A DNA stretch of 64,000 nt from an uncultured Lachnospiraceae bacterium. GTDB taxonomy: Bacteria > Bacillota > Clostridia > Lachnospirales > Lachnospiraceae. Below the pieces are notes generated by a model. It was not told where the DNA came from, made no database searches, and saw only the letters and a list, made by a program, of their open reading frames with translations. The stretch lies in assembly GCA_944383545.1 (NCBI GenBank), contig CALWPY010000005.1, positions 91,009 through 155,008 of the forward strand, in the 5' to 3' direction. A program made the position numbers and the translations under genes. Of the stretch, positions 22,492 through 31,642 are shown piece by piece. Within the stretch, counting starts at the first letter, position 1; each line of letters begins with the position of its first letter.

Positions 22492-22521
22492 AGTATAGCA
22501 CATGCGCAATCGGTTTCGCAA
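22492..22521 (-). promoter_or_regulatory. Promoter of the gal operon
   Basis: On the minus strand TTGCGA (22516-22521) and TATACT (22492-22497) are 18 bp apart, with an extended TGN before the -10. The expected leader to galK is about 140 bases and contains the palindromic repeat. I saw no obvious operator. Confidence 0.5.
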
Positions 22522-22549
22522 TAGTGTTTCTTTAGTTTTTTGAAAAACC

Positions 22550-22578
22550 TTGTTATATTTTCTTTTTTATTTTATAAT
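22550..22578 (+). promoter_or_regulatory. Promoter of the membrane protein-birA pair
   Basis: TTGTTA (22550-22555) and a consensus TATAAT (22573-22578) are 17 bp apart, 65 bp before the ATG at 22644. Confidence 0.6.
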
Positions 22579-22643
22579 TTATCAGTAATGAATGAAATCT
22601 GTGGCAAATTTGCATACCAATACAGAATCATAAAGGAGTTTCT

Positions 22644-23117
22644 ATGAAATATACAGTAAAGAAAAACAAAAAAAACCGTACAGCTTTCAGGCTGCTTGGC
22701 GCAATTTGTATGCTGGTAGGAATTTTGCAGACCGGTATGCTGATTATGGGATATGGACGTGAACGCATCATAGGTAATATAATATGTATTTTTATCATGC
22801 TTTACGGTGCCTATCTTTTTTTCAGCACCTTTAAAAAGCAGTATTATGATATAACTTATTATTTTAATGATAATGATATTACCATTAAACACAAATACGG
22901 AAAAACCATTTATTCATATGAAGATGTAAATGATGTTTCAGTTGTTGTGCCCGATGAAGAAATGCTTTGCTATATGCTTCATCTGAAAATAAAGAATGAT
23001 AATTTTGTTATTCCTTTTACATTTAAAAAAGATCTATGCGAAAAAATATACAACCATATAAATAACAAAATATCCGCAGAAAACTACTCAGAAAAACAGG
23101 TACAAAAAAATGAATGA
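22644..23117 (+). CDS. Small membrane protein with two N-terminal helices
   Basis: A 157-residue protein not recognised as a named family. A basic N-terminus (MKYTVKKNKKN) precedes two hydrophobic segments at about residues 15-36 and 42-60, separated by a short RERI turn. The remaining 95 residues are a soluble beta-rich domain (ITYYFNDNDITIKHKYGKTIYSYEDV) resembling a PH-like/YcxB-type membrane-associated fold. AGGAG lies 5 bp before the ATG. It overlaps birA by 8 bp, so the two are co-translated, though no functional link is evident. Confidence 0.7.
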   Translation: MKYTVKKNKKNRTAFRLLGAICMLVGILQTGMLIMGYGRERIIGNIICIFIMLYGAYLFFSTFKKQYYDITYYFNDNDITIKHKYGKTIYSYEDVNDVSVVVPDEEMLCYMLHLKIKNDNFVIPFTFKKDLCEKIYNHINNKISAENYSEKQVQKNE

Positions 23118-23907
23118 AACACTTTTAAAAAAGCTCTATGACGATGATTTTATAAAAAATCTTGTATATCTTGAAGAAACAGATTCCACTAACAACGAAG
23201 CCATACGTCTTGCAAAGCAGGGAGCCCCTTCAGGTACTCTTGTAATTGCAGAAGCACAGACAAGTGGAAAGGGCAGAATGGGACGCTCATGGAATTCTCC
23301 ACCAGGGACGGGAATATGGATGTCACTTCTTTTACGTCCTGAAATAAATGCTTCAAACTCCCCAAAAGTTACTCTTTTATCTGCGCTTGCAATAGTAAAA
23401 GCGCTTTCTGATTATGAGACTGCTGCCAAAATCAAATGGCCTAATGACATACTGATAAACAATAAAAAAATCTGCGGTATTCTGACAGAAATGGTATCCT
23501 GTGGAAATGATAATTATATTATTGTCGGAATGGGAATGAATGTAAGCACTAAAAGTTTTCCTGCAGAAATACAAAATATTGCAACATCTGTCCTTATAGA
23601 AACAGGAGTTACTCTTTGCAGAGAAAAACTTATAAGAAGTATAATGAATTATTTTAATATTTATTATAGAGATTTTCTTAAAACAGAATCACTATCTTTT
23701 ATGACTGATGAATATAATTCATATCTTATTAACAGGGATAATCCGGTAATACTATCCTCACAGAATGTCGACTTCCCGGATAATCCTTATACTGCAATCG
23801 GCATAAATAAAGAGGGAGCTCTTATTGTTATGGATAAACATAATACCCTGCATGAGATAACCTCAGGAGAAATTTCCGTCAGAGGTGTATACGGCTACGG
23901 AGTATAA
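23110..23907 (+). CDS. birA: Biotin--[acetyl-CoA-carboxylase] ligase, no DNA-binding domain
   Basis: A 265-residue biotin protein ligase that makes biotinyl-5'-AMP and attaches biotin to carboxylase subunits. Visible are the substrate loop EETDSTNNEA, the biotin-binding QTSGKGRMGRSW, KWPNDILINNKKICGIL and a C-terminal SH3-like domain ending in ISVRGVYGYG. The N-terminal helix-turn-helix of bifunctional BirA repressors is absent, so it should act only as an enzyme. Confidence 0.94.
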   Translation: MNETLLKKLYDDDFIKNLVYLEETDSTNNEAIRLAKQGAPSGTLVIAEAQTSGKGRMGRSWNSPPGTGIWMSLLLRPEINASNSPKVTLLSALAIVKALSDYETAAKIKWPNDILINNKKICGILTEMVSCGNDNYIIVGMGMNVSTKSFPAEIQNIATSVLIETGVTLCREKLIRSIMNYFNIYYRDFLKTESLSFMTDEYNSYLINRDNPVILSSQNVDFPDNPYTAIGINKEGALIVMDKHNTLHEITSGEISVRGVYGYGV

Positions 23908-23913
23908 AATCAA

Positions 23914-23959
23914 GAAAAAGCAGATTGATGATATCATGTTATCACCAATCTGCTTTTTC
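23914..23959. terminator. Bidirectional terminator between birA and purA
   Basis: A perfect 14-bp stem (23914-23927 with 23946-23959) carries A and T tracts on its outer ends, so it can stop both the rightward birA and the leftward purA transcripts. Confidence 0.85.
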
Positions 23960-23998
23960 ATATATACATCAAATTAAATAAACTCTTGATTTTCTTTT

Positions 23999-25282
23999 TT
24001 ATCTTACGTCTCTGTATATTATATCTTCCCTGCCCGGTCCGTTTGAAATCATGGTAATAGGGAATCCAATCTTCTCTTCTGCAAATTCAATATACTTTCT
24101 GCAGTTCTCAGGAAGGTCTTCATATTTCTTAATTCCTCTGATATCACACTTCCAGCCCGGAAGAACTTCATATACAGGCTTTGCCTTTTCAAGCTTTGTC
24201 GTAGTAGGGAATTCGTCTGTCACAACACCGTCTATTTCATAACCTACACATACAGGTATTTCATCTAAATATCCGAGTACGTCAAGTACTGTAAATGCCA
24301 CGTCAGTTGTTCCCTGAATACGGCATCCGTACTTTGAAGCTACTGCGTCAAACCAGCCCATACGCCTTGGTCTTCCTGTTGTTGCGCCATACTCTCCGCC
24401 GTCTCCTCCGCGTCTTCTGAGCTCATCTGCTTCCTCTCCGAAAATCTCGCTTACAAATGCTCCTGCACCTACGGCACTTGAATATGCCTTTACCACAGTT
24501 ACTATTTTCTTTATTTCATATGGAGGAAGTCCTGCACCTATGGCTCCATAAGCAGCCAGTGTTGAAGAAGAAGTAACCATAGGATAAATTCCGTGGTCAG
24601 GGTCCTTAAGGGAGCCAAGCTGTCCCTCAAGCAGTATGTTCTTTCCTTCCTTTAAAGCCTTCCAGAGATAAGCAGATACATCACATACATATGGCTCTAC
24701 CATCTTCTTATATTCCATAAGTGTATTAAAGGTCTCCTCTATGTCTATTGCCGGCTTATTATATAAATGCTCAAGCAAAACATTTTTCTGCACGGTAACT
24801 CTCTCCAGCTTCTCACGAAGAAGTTCTTCATCAAAGAGCTCACTTACCTGAAATCCTATTTTTGCATATTTATCTGAATAAAAAGGCGCAATTCCTGACT
24901 TTGTTGAGCCAAAGGATTTTCCTGCAAGTCTTTCTTCCTCATATACGTCAAAAAGTACATGATAAGGCATTACAATCTGTGCCCTGTCAGATACAAGAAT
25001 TTTCGGAGCAGGAACACCCTTATCTGTTATAGACTTAATTTCCTGAAAAAGAAGAGGTATATTAAGAGCTACGCCATTGCCTATTATACTGGTAGTATGA
25101 TTATAGAAAACTCCCGAAGGAAGCGTATGCAGCGCAAATTTTCCGTAATTGTTTACTATTGTATGTCCGGCATTTGCTCCTCCCTGAAATCTTATAATAA
25201 TATCAGCCTTTTCGGCAAGCATATCAGTTATTTTTCCTTTACCTTCGTCACCCCAGTTGGCTCCTACTATAGCTGTTACCAT
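23999..25282 (-). CDS. purA: Adenylosuccinate synthase
   Basis: A 427-residue GTP-dependent enzyme joining IMP and aspartate. The start VGANWGDEGKGKITD carries the GTP-binding P-loop and the catalytic Asp; GGANAGHTIV, TTGRPRRMGWFDAV and the ending ISNGPGREDII are all typical. GGAGG lies 6 bp before the ATG. It follows purB by 12 bp, so both steps from IMP to AMP are together at the end of the pur operon. Confidence 0.97.
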   Translation of the reverse strand: MVTAIVGANWGDEGKGKITDMLAEKADIIIRFQGGANAGHTIVNNYGKFALHTLPSGVFYNHTTSIIGNGVALNIPLLFQEIKSITDKGVPAPKILVSDRAQIVMPYHVLFDVYEEERLAGKSFGSTKSGIAPFYSDKYAKIGFQVSELFDEELLREKLERVTVQKNVLLEHLYNKPAIDIEETFNTLMEYKKMVEPYVCDVSAYLWKALKEGKNILLEGQLGSLKDPDHGIYPMVTSSSTLAAYGAIGAGLPPYEIKKIVTVVKAYSSAVGAGAFVSEIFGEEADELRRRGGDGGEYGATTGRPRRMGWFDAVASKYGCRIQGTTDVAFTVLDVLGYLDEIPVCVGYEIDGVVTDEFPTTTKLEKAKPVYEVLPGWKCDIRGIKKYEDLPENCRKYIEFAEEKIGFPITMISNGPGREDIIYRDVR

Positions 25283-25294
25283 ATTACTCCTCCT

Positions 25295-26746
25295 CTATAC
25301 GTTTATCTCGGCTGTCATACCAAGTAATTTTTTATTTTCTTCAAGCAGAGGATTTATAACCTCTGTAATAAACTCTTCCGTCTGCTGAGGTGCACGTCCC
25401 ACATATTTTTCAGGCTTCATTATTGCCTGAAGCTCCTCTAAGGTCATGCCGAAAGCAGGGTCATTTGCAATTCTCTGAAGAAGGTCATTAGGCTTGCCTT
25501 CTTTTTTAACAACGGCTCCTGCCTCCATGGAATAAGTTCTTATCTTTTCATGAAGCTCCTGTCTGTTTCCGCCTGCTTTAGCAGCATCCATCATAATATT
25601 TTCAGTTGCCATGAACGGTATCTCACTCATAAATCTCTGATAAATAACCTTATCATATACTACAAGTCCGTCCACGACATTTAAATATAAATCTAAGATT
25701 CCGTCTACTGCAAGAAATGCTTCAGGAATGGATATCCTCTTGTTTGCAGAGTCATCAAGAGTCCTTTCAAACCACTGTGTAGCCGCAGTGATTGCAGGAT
25801 TAATTGCGTCTGCTATCACATAATTTGCAAGTGAAGCAATTCTTTCACTTCTCATCGGATTTCTCTTATATGCCATTGCTGATGAGCCAATCTGATTCTT
25901 TTCAAACGGCTCTTCTATCTCTTTTAAGTGCTGAAGAAGTCTTATGTCATTTGAAAACTTATGAGCACTCTGGGCAATTCCGCTAAGTACATTCAATATT
26001 CTGGAATCAACCTTTCTTGAATAGGTCTGTCCCGATACAGGATAACATCCCTCAAATCCCATTTTTTCCGCAATAATCTTATCAATCTTTCTTACGGTTT
26101 CATGATCTCCGTTAAAAAGCTCTAAGAAGCTTGCCTGAGTTCCTGTAGTTCCCTTTGAGCCAAGTAACTTCTGACCTTCGATAATATAATCTATATCCTG
26201 CAGGTCCATATATAAATCCTGAAGCCAGAGTGTTGCCCTCTTTCCTACCGTAGTAGGCTGTGCAGGCTGAAAATGAGTAAATGCCAGTGTAGGTAAATCC
26301 TTATAATTCATGGCAAATTTTGAAAGCTCTGAAATTACATTTATGAGCTTCTTTCTGACAAGCTTTAAAGCCTCTGTCATTACAATTATATCTGTATTAT
26401 CCCCTACATAGCAGCTTGTTGCTCCCAGATGTATAATTCCGGCAGCCTTAGGGCACTGCTGTCCGTATGCATATACATGAGACATTACATCATGGCGCAC
26501 CTCTTTTTCACGGGCCTTTGCCACTTCATAATTTATATCCTCGGCATGAGCCTTCAGCTCATCTATCATCTCATCCGTAATACGGGGATTTCCCTGTTCA
26601 TCAGAGAGTCCCAACTCCTTCTCTGTCTCTGCAAGAGCAATCCAAAGCCTTCTCCATGTTTTAAATTTCATATCAGGAGAAAAAATATACTGCATTTCTT
26701 TACTCGCATACCTCTCTGACAAAGGACTTACATATTTATCATTCAA
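25295..26746 (-). CDS. purB: Adenylosuccinate lyase
   Basis: A 483-residue lyase acting on SAICAR and on adenylosuccinate. The family signature reads GSSAMAYKRNPMRSERI; with its length of about 484 residues this matches the animal-like ADSL branch rather than the shorter (about 430) Bacillus type. The catalytic His regions GATSCYVGDNTD and THFQPAQPTT are present. It begins at TTG (26746), with GGAGG 9 bp upstream and no competing ATG nearby. Confidence 0.95.
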   Translation of the reverse strand: MNDKYVSPLSERYASKEMQYIFSPDMKFKTWRRLWIALAETEKELGLSDEQGNPRITDEMIDELKAHAEDINYEVAKAREKEVRHDVMSHVYAYGQQCPKAAGIIHLGATSCYVGDNTDIIVMTEALKLVRKKLINVISELSKFAMNYKDLPTLAFTHFQPAQPTTVGKRATLWLQDLYMDLQDIDYIIEGQKLLGSKGTTGTQASFLELFNGDHETVRKIDKIIAEKMGFEGCYPVSGQTYSRKVDSRILNVLSGIAQSAHKFSNDIRLLQHLKEIEEPFEKNQIGSSAMAYKRNPMRSERIASLANYVIADAINPAITAATQWFERTLDDSANKRISIPEAFLAVDGILDLYLNVVDGLVVYDKVIYQRFMSEIPFMATENIMMDAAKAGGNRQELHEKIRTYSMEAGAVVKKEGKPNDLLQRIANDPAFGMTLEELQAIMKPEKYVGRAPQQTEEFITEVINPLLEENKKLLGMTAEINV

Positions 26747-26761
26747 TTTAATATACCTCCA

Positions 26762-28198
26762 CTATTTATCATATTCGCCTCTTATATCTTCCTCAGGCGG
26801 CTCCATAGGCCATTTACCCGTAAAGCATCCGTGACAGTACTGTCTGCCTCCTGAAAGCTCAGGAAGCCTGTCTATCTCAAGATATGCAAGAGAATCAGCT
26901 CCTATAATTTTACATATCTCATCTATTGTTCTTCCATAAGCAATAAGCTGACTGCTGTCAGGAATGTCCGTTCCGAAATAACACGGATGAAGAAATGGCG
27001 GAGAGGATATTCTTACATGTACCTCAGTTGCTCCTGCTTCCTTTAACATTCCTACTATTCTGTCACTTGTGGTGCCTCTTACTATGGAATCATCTATCAT
27101 TATTACTCTTTTTCCCTTAATGGCATCCTTTAAGACATTGAGCTTCACCCTTACGCTGGATTCTCTCTGACTCTGTTTAGGCTTAATGAATGTCCTTCCC
27201 ACATAGCCGTTTTTAACAAATGCTGTGCCATATGGAATTCCTGATTCAAGCGAATATCCCAGTGCCGCGGCATTTCCGGATTCCGGAACTCCGACAACAA
27301 GGTCTGCCTCCACGGGGCTGTCCTTTGCAAGACATCTTCCTGCAATAATTCTTGACTCGTAAACACTCATTCCATCAAAAATTGTATCAGGTCTTGCAAA
27401 ATATATATACTCAAATATGCATCTTCCATGCTCTTCCTGGCAGAGATTATCATAAGACACTATTCCCTTTTCAGGAGATATCACAACAACCTCACCCGGT
27501 CTTACGTCTCTTACAAACTCAGCTCCAACCGTATCAAGTGCGCATGTTTCGGATGCAAGTATATAAGCATTGTCACGCTTACCTATGCAAAGTGGTCTGA
27601 ATCCAAACGGGTCCCTCGCCCCGATGAGCTTTCTCGGACTCATTACTATAAGAGAATATGAGCCCTTAATTTTTTTCAGTGTTTTAATAAGAGCCTCTTC
27701 AACAGTATTTGAATTAACTCTTTCTCTTGCGATGTGATACGCTATTACCTCAGAATCTATGGTTGTCTGAAAAATAGCACCTGAATATGCAAGCTCCCTT
27801 CTTAATTCAGGAGCGTTTACAAGATTTCCGTTATGGGCAAGTGCCAGTGTTCCTTTAATATAATTAAGTACAAGAGGCTGTGCGTTTTCTCTTGTACTTG
27901 CCCCCGCCGTTGAATACCGTGTATGTCCAACACCTATGTTTCCTTTAAGCTTTTCCAATGAATCATGTGTAAATACCTCATTTACAAGACCCATTCCCTT
28001 GTTTGATAATACCTTCCCTTTTGGTCCCTCCGTATCGGACACTGCTATGCCGCAGCTTTCCTGACCTCTGTGCTGCAATGCAAACAAGCCATAATATATC
28101 GTGCCTGCCACATCGTTGCCGTCAAAGTCATAAATCCCGAATACTCCACATTCCTCATGTGGTCTGTCATCTTCATAGTTAAACATTGTATTATCCAT
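26762..28198 (-). CDS. purF: Amidophosphoribosyltransferase
   Basis: A 478-residue enzyme for the first committed purine step (PRPP plus glutamine). The catalytic Cys is residue 17 (EECGVFGIYDF), so a 16-residue propeptide must be removed, as in the Bacillus-type enzyme. The glutaminase domain has GHTRYSTAG; the PRPP-binding loop is VIMIDDSIVRGTTSD. CHGC near the C-terminus and upstream cysteines indicate the oxygen-sensitive [4Fe-4S] cluster. It sits between purC and purB. Confidence 0.97.
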   Translation of the reverse strand: MDNTMFNYEDDRPHEECGVFGIYDFDGNDVAGTIYYGLFALQHRGQESCGIAVSDTEGPKGKVLSNKGMGLVNEVFTHDSLEKLKGNIGVGHTRYSTAGASTRENAQPLVLNYIKGTLALAHNGNLVNAPELRRELAYSGAIFQTTIDSEVIAYHIARERVNSNTVEEALIKTLKKIKGSYSLIVMSPRKLIGARDPFGFRPLCIGKRDNAYILASETCALDTVGAEFVRDVRPGEVVVISPEKGIVSYDNLCQEEHGRCIFEYIYFARPDTIFDGMSVYESRIIAGRCLAKDSPVEADLVVGVPESGNAAALGYSLESGIPYGTAFVKNGYVGRTFIKPKQSQRESSVRVKLNVLKDAIKGKRVIMIDDSIVRGTTSDRIVGMLKEAGATEVHVRISSPPFLHPCYFGTDIPDSSQLIAYGRTIDEICKIIGADSLAYLEIDRLPELSGGRQYCHGCFTGKWPMEPPEEDIRGEYDK

Positions 28199-28219
28199 TT
28201 TGTAAAAGCCTTTCTATAA

Positions 28220-28927
28220 TTAAATAAGTCCGATTCTCTTTGCGATTTCTATATATGCCTCTTCAACATTTCCCAAATCTCTTCTGAATCTGTCCTTATC
28301 CAGCTTTTCATGTGTAGTGCTGTCCCAGAAACGACAGGTATCAGGTGAAATCTCATCCGCTAAAATGATTTCTCCGTGATATCTTCCGAATTCCACCTTA
28401 AAGTCAATCAAATCAATATTCTTTTCCTTAAAATACTCAAGAAGTATTTCATTTATCTTAAATACGAGCTCTGTAATTTTGTCAATTTCTTCCCTTGTTG
28501 CGGCGCCTATTGCTATTGCATAGTAATCATTTATCATCGGGTCTCCGAGCTCATCATTCTTATATGAAAATTCCAGAGTAGGTGCAAGCAATTTTACGCC
28601 TTCTTCTATTCCAAGCTTCTTGGAAAAGCTTCCTGCTGCCACATTACGTACAATCACCTCGAGAGGAACGATTTCAACCTTTCTTACAAAGGTTTCCCGG
28701 TCATTTATCTCTTCAAGATAATGAGTAGGAATACCTTTTTCTTCGAGCATTCTGAATATAAGGTTTGTCATCCTGTTATTTATTACGCCCTTACCTACAA
28801 TGGTACCTTTCTTTTCCCCATTAAATGCCGTGGCGTCATCCTTATAAGAAACCATAAGGATATCGTCATTATCCGTTGTGTATACCTTCTTTGCCTTTCC
28901 TTCGTACAGCAGTTCTTTCTTTTCCAT
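28220..28927 (-). CDS. purC: SAICAR synthase
   Basis: A 235-residue ATP-dependent ligase adding aspartate to CAIR. It begins [16 protein letters not shown], and [29 protein letters not shown] and [10 protein letters not shown] match the family. The ATG at 28927 is preferred over an in-frame TTG two codons earlier, because that TTG would sit almost on the AGG ribosome-binding site. It is the first gene of purC-purF-purB-purA. Confidence 0.96.
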   Translation of the reverse strand: MEKKELLYEGKAKKVYTTDNDDILMVSYKDDATAFNGEKKGTIVGKGVINNRMTNLIFRMLEEKGIPTHYLEEINDRETFVRKVEIVPLEVIVRNVAAGSFSKKLGIEEGVKLLAPTLEFSYKNDELGDPMINDYYAIAIGAATREEIDKITELVFKINEILLEYFKEKNIDLIDFKVEFGRYHGEIILADEISPDTCRFWDSTTHEKLDKDRFRRDLGNVEEAYIEIAKRIGLI

Positions 28928-28963
28928 CTGCAAATACCTGTCCTTTCAGAAAAATTTCTTCAA

Positions 28964-28993
28964 CAATTTGCGAAGCGATTTTTTATGAGTGCG
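28964..28993. repeat. Weak relative of the palindromic dispersed repeat
   Basis: The segment TTGCGAAGCGATTTTTTATG followed by AGTGCG resembles the inner hairpin and right arm of the copy at 22434-22469, but the left outer arm is missing. It lies in the purC leader and may be a decayed copy or a coincidence. Confidence 0.3.
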
Positions 28994-29018
28994 TTTCCTC
29001 TTTAAAAACCACGGTTAA

Positions 29019-29047
29019 ATTATGCCTTTTTCCATTTAATATGTCAA
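29019..29047 (-). promoter_or_regulatory. Promoter of the pur operon
   Basis: On the minus strand a consensus TTGACA (29042-29047) and CATAAT (29019-29024) are 17 bp apart. The leader to purC is about 85 bases. I see no purine or PRPP riboswitch aptamer and no clear PurBox pair in it. Confidence 0.7.
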
Positions 29048-29053
29048 TAAGAT

Positions 29054-29893
29054 TTACTTACCAAGATAAACTTTTAATGCTTCTTCCCAATCCATAAACT
29101 TAAAATCTGTGGTTAATCTTAGCATATAATTGTCTAATACGGAATACGCCGGTCTCTTTGTAGGCGACGGATATTTATCTGAGGTAATTCTGTTTACTTT
29201 TGTATCAAGTCCTGAAAGCTCAAATATTTTCTCTGCAAAATCTGCCCATGAGCAAATACCTTCACATGTTCCGTGATAAATTCCGTAATTTTCCGTAGGC
29301 TCCAGATAATGAATCATTTTGGCAAGCTCTGTTGCACTTGTAGGGGAGCCTATCTGGTCACACACCACATTTACTTCACTGTTTTTTTCTGCAAGACTCA
29401 GCATTGTCTTTACAAAATTTTTGCCGTCTCCATAAAGCCATGCCGTCCTTATAATGAAAAACTTATCACCAAACTGTTTTACAAAATTTTCTCCCTCAGC
29501 CTTTGTTTTTCCGTATGCACTCTGCGGAGCCACATCATCATACTCCCTGTAAGGTCTTGTTCCTTCTCCGCTGAATACATAGTCTGTTGAAACATGAATG
29601 AATTTAGCATTGACTTTTTTTGCCGCTATACTTAAGTTTCTCGGACCTATTGCATTAATTTTATATGCCGTATCAAATTGGGTTTCACATGCATCCACTG
29701 CCGTAAATGCCGCACAGTTAATTATTACATCAGGATTTACTTCCTCTGTAAATTTAATAACCTCTGCAACATCAGTGATATCAAGTTCCCCTACATCAGT
29801 ATTTACAAGAACAGTTTCTTTTTCCGTCTCGTATTCTTTATTTATGGCTCTTCCCAACTGTCCGTTGCATCCGGTAATAAGTATTTTTTTCAT
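29054..29893 (-). CDS. rfbD: dTDP-4-dehydrorhamnose reductase
   Basis: A 279-residue reductase producing dTDP-L-rhamnose. It begins MKKILITGCNGQLGRAI (NAD(P)H site) and has NCAAFTAVDACE, the catalytic STDYVFSG and YGKTKAEGE, and VCDQIGSPTSA. GGAGG lies 6 bp before the ATG at 29893; the frame extends 10 codons further without support. The other rhamnose genes rfbA, rfbB and rfbC are not in this window. It ends the glmM-led polysaccharide operon. Confidence 0.93.
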   Translation of the reverse strand: MKKILITGCNGQLGRAINKEYETEKETVLVNTDVGELDITDVAEVIKFTEEVNPDVIINCAAFTAVDACETQFDTAYKINAIGPRNLSIAAKKVNAKFIHVSTDYVFSGEGTRPYREYDDVAPQSAYGKTKAEGENFVKQFGDKFFIIRTAWLYGDGKNFVKTMLSLAEKNSEVNVVCDQIGSPTSATELAKMIHYLEPTENYGIYHGTCEGICSWADFAEKIFELSGLDTKVNRITSDKYPSPTKRPAYSVLDNYMLRLTTDFKFMDWEEALKVYLGK

Positions 29894-29904
29894 TTCATGC
29901 CTCC

Positions 29905-30660
29905 TTAAAATTTCCATCCCCACCTCATAAAATATTTAAACATTGAGGTGAGAAATCTTTTAATTCCTAAAATGTTTCCTGTATTTTCCCTGTTCCAGTC
30001 ATGATACACTTCCGTTTCCGTATCAAATACTATTTTATATCCACATCCGAGTACCTTTTTTGAAAGGTCTGCATCCTCGAAATACATATAATACATTTCA
30101 CTGAAGCCTTTAAGTTTTTTTAATAATTTAGTAGGCGCCGCAAAAAAACAGCCCGTACAAAATTCCACGGAGGAAGGTGCATCAAAGCAATCCTCCTGCC
30201 TTGTATATTCCCTTCTGTACCTTTTAAGTCCCGGAAGTTTACTTAATATTACATATCTTATCGAAGGAGGTCTTTTAGGAAGAAACTGTTCCGTTCCGTC
30301 TGTATTAAGTACTCTGGGAGTTACAAGACCCGTCCCCTTATTTTCTTTAAGATAATCGGCAAGAATTTTAATTGTATTCTCCTTAAGGTATATATCAGGA
30401 TTTATTACAAAATGTACATCTGAAGTAACCTCTTTAAGTACACTGTTATGTCCATACCCAAACCCCCGGTTTTTCTTATTTCTTATCAGAACTGCCTCAG
30501 GGAATTTTTCTTCAACTATGTCTGGAGTGCCATCTGATGAATTATTGTCAAATACATACAGCTTAAACTCCACGTCCTTAGTAAATTTAAAAATAGATTC
30601 TATACATTTTTCTATTGTTTCACTGTCATTATATGTTACTATACAGCCGCTTATCCTCAT
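29905..30660 (-). CDS. Glycosyltransferase family 2, rhamnosyltransferase-like
   Basis: A 251-residue GT-A glycosyltransferase. The N-terminus GCIVTYNDSETIEKCIESI is followed by the acidic motif VFDNNSSDGT, NRGFGYGHN, the DxD-like NPDIYL and a C-terminal YFEDADLSKK. This pattern is common in enzymes that add rhamnose to bacterial polysaccharides, and the gene lies 11 bp before rfbD, which supports dTDP-rhamnose as donor. AGGAG lies 6 bp before the ATG at 30660. Confidence 0.85.
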   Translation of the reverse strand: MRISGCIVTYNDSETIEKCIESIFKFTKDVEFKLYVFDNNSSDGTPDIVEEKFPEAVLIRNKKNRGFGYGHNSVLKEVTSDVHFVINPDIYLKENTIKILADYLKENKGTGLVTPRVLNTDGTEQFLPKRPPSIRYVILSKLPGLKRYRREYTRQEDCFDAPSSVEFCTGCFFAAPTKLLKKLKGFSEMYYMYFEDADLSKKVLGCGYKIVFDTETEVYHDWNRENTGNILGIKRFLTSMFKYFMRWGWKF

Positions 30661-30683
30661 ATTTTTCTCCTGAACAGCATTTA

Positions 30684-31628
30684 TCAGCACCAGAAAATCT
30701 GCATTAGTTTTTTTAATTTTCCGTATTTATACATATTATATTTTTTGAAGAATACACGTCTTTCATGCGAACTCTTATAAAGAAGTCCGGCATATTCCTC
30801 TAAAAACGCTCTTTTCTTTTCATCAACCTTTTTAAGCTCTTCTTTATAAAGGGATACTATATATTCTGCCTGTCTGTAATTAGCCTCCATTCCGCTTCTG
30901 AAATTCTTTTTACCTTCATGAAATCTGTGAAGCATATATCTGAGACTTTTTGCATTCTGGGCACCTATCTCATTATCGCCATGCTGTCTGTAGCACACAG
31001 TGGGTTTATTCAAGAGACCGACATGTCCGAAAAGTGCAGCCAGACATGCTGCAAAATGGTCGTGCATTACTATTTTTTCATTTTCATCTGCACGTTTTAA
31101 AAGAGTAAGAAGTGCCTTGTTTATAATCACGGTACAACCCGTAACACTGTTTTGAAGCAATATGTTTTTAAGGCTGTCTTTTCTGGGCAGATTCATATAT
31201 TCTATAAGTGAATCGGAAATAATTTTACCTTCTTCTGACATAACGGCCAAATCCGTATGCACCATAAGAGGTATGTCCTTTCCAAACTTATTTTCCATCT
31301 TCAAAATTGCTTTTATGGATTCTTTTACCTTATCGGGCTCCCATATGTCGTCCTGGTCACAAAACATTACATAATCAGCATCAGAACATTTAATAAGCCT
31401 CATGAAGTTATTCTTGGCCGAGCCTGACGCCCCTTTATCAGAAAGGAGCACTATTTCCCTGTCTTTTCTGTCATTTATTATTTCCCTTATTATGTCACAT
31501 GTACTGTCTGTTGAAGCGTCATCCCTTATTACGATGCGAAAATCCCCGCACGTCTGTATAAGCAGGGATTCGAGCTGCTCCCTTATAAATTTTTCCCCAT
31601 TATATGTTGCCAAAAGAATATCTGTCAT
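30684..31628 (-). CDS. Glycosyltransferase family 2
   Basis: A 314-residue GT-A glycosyltransferase of the RfbF/WcaA-like group. It begins DILLATYNGEKFIREQLES and has IRDDASTDST and the metal-binding FCDQDDIW. The C-terminal 80 residues are basic and helical, probably membrane-associated. GGAGG lies 10 bp upstream. It is flanked by the priming transferase and a second glycosyltransferase, so it should extend the repeat unit on the lipid carrier; the sugar is unknown. Confidence 0.85.
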   Translation of the reverse strand: MTDILLATYNGEKFIREQLESLLIQTCGDFRIVIRDDASTDSTCDIIREIINDRKDREIVLLSDKGASGSAKNNFMRLIKCSDADYVMFCDQDDIWEPDKVKESIKAILKMENKFGKDIPLMVHTDLAVMSEEGKIISDSLIEYMNLPRKDSLKNILLQNSVTGCTVIINKALLTLLKRADENEKIVMHDHFAACLAALFGHVGLLNKPTVCYRQHGDNEIGAQNAKSLRYMLHRFHEGKKNFRSGMEANYRQAEYIVSLYKEELKKVDEKKRAFLEEYAGLLYKSSHERRVFFKKYNMYKYGKLKKLMQIFWC

Positions 31629-31642
31629 TTTACAGATACCTC

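Noticed and set aside
28928-29018. Purine riboswitch before purC
   Set aside because: None of the conserved loop-loop or three-way-junction bases is present in the short leader.
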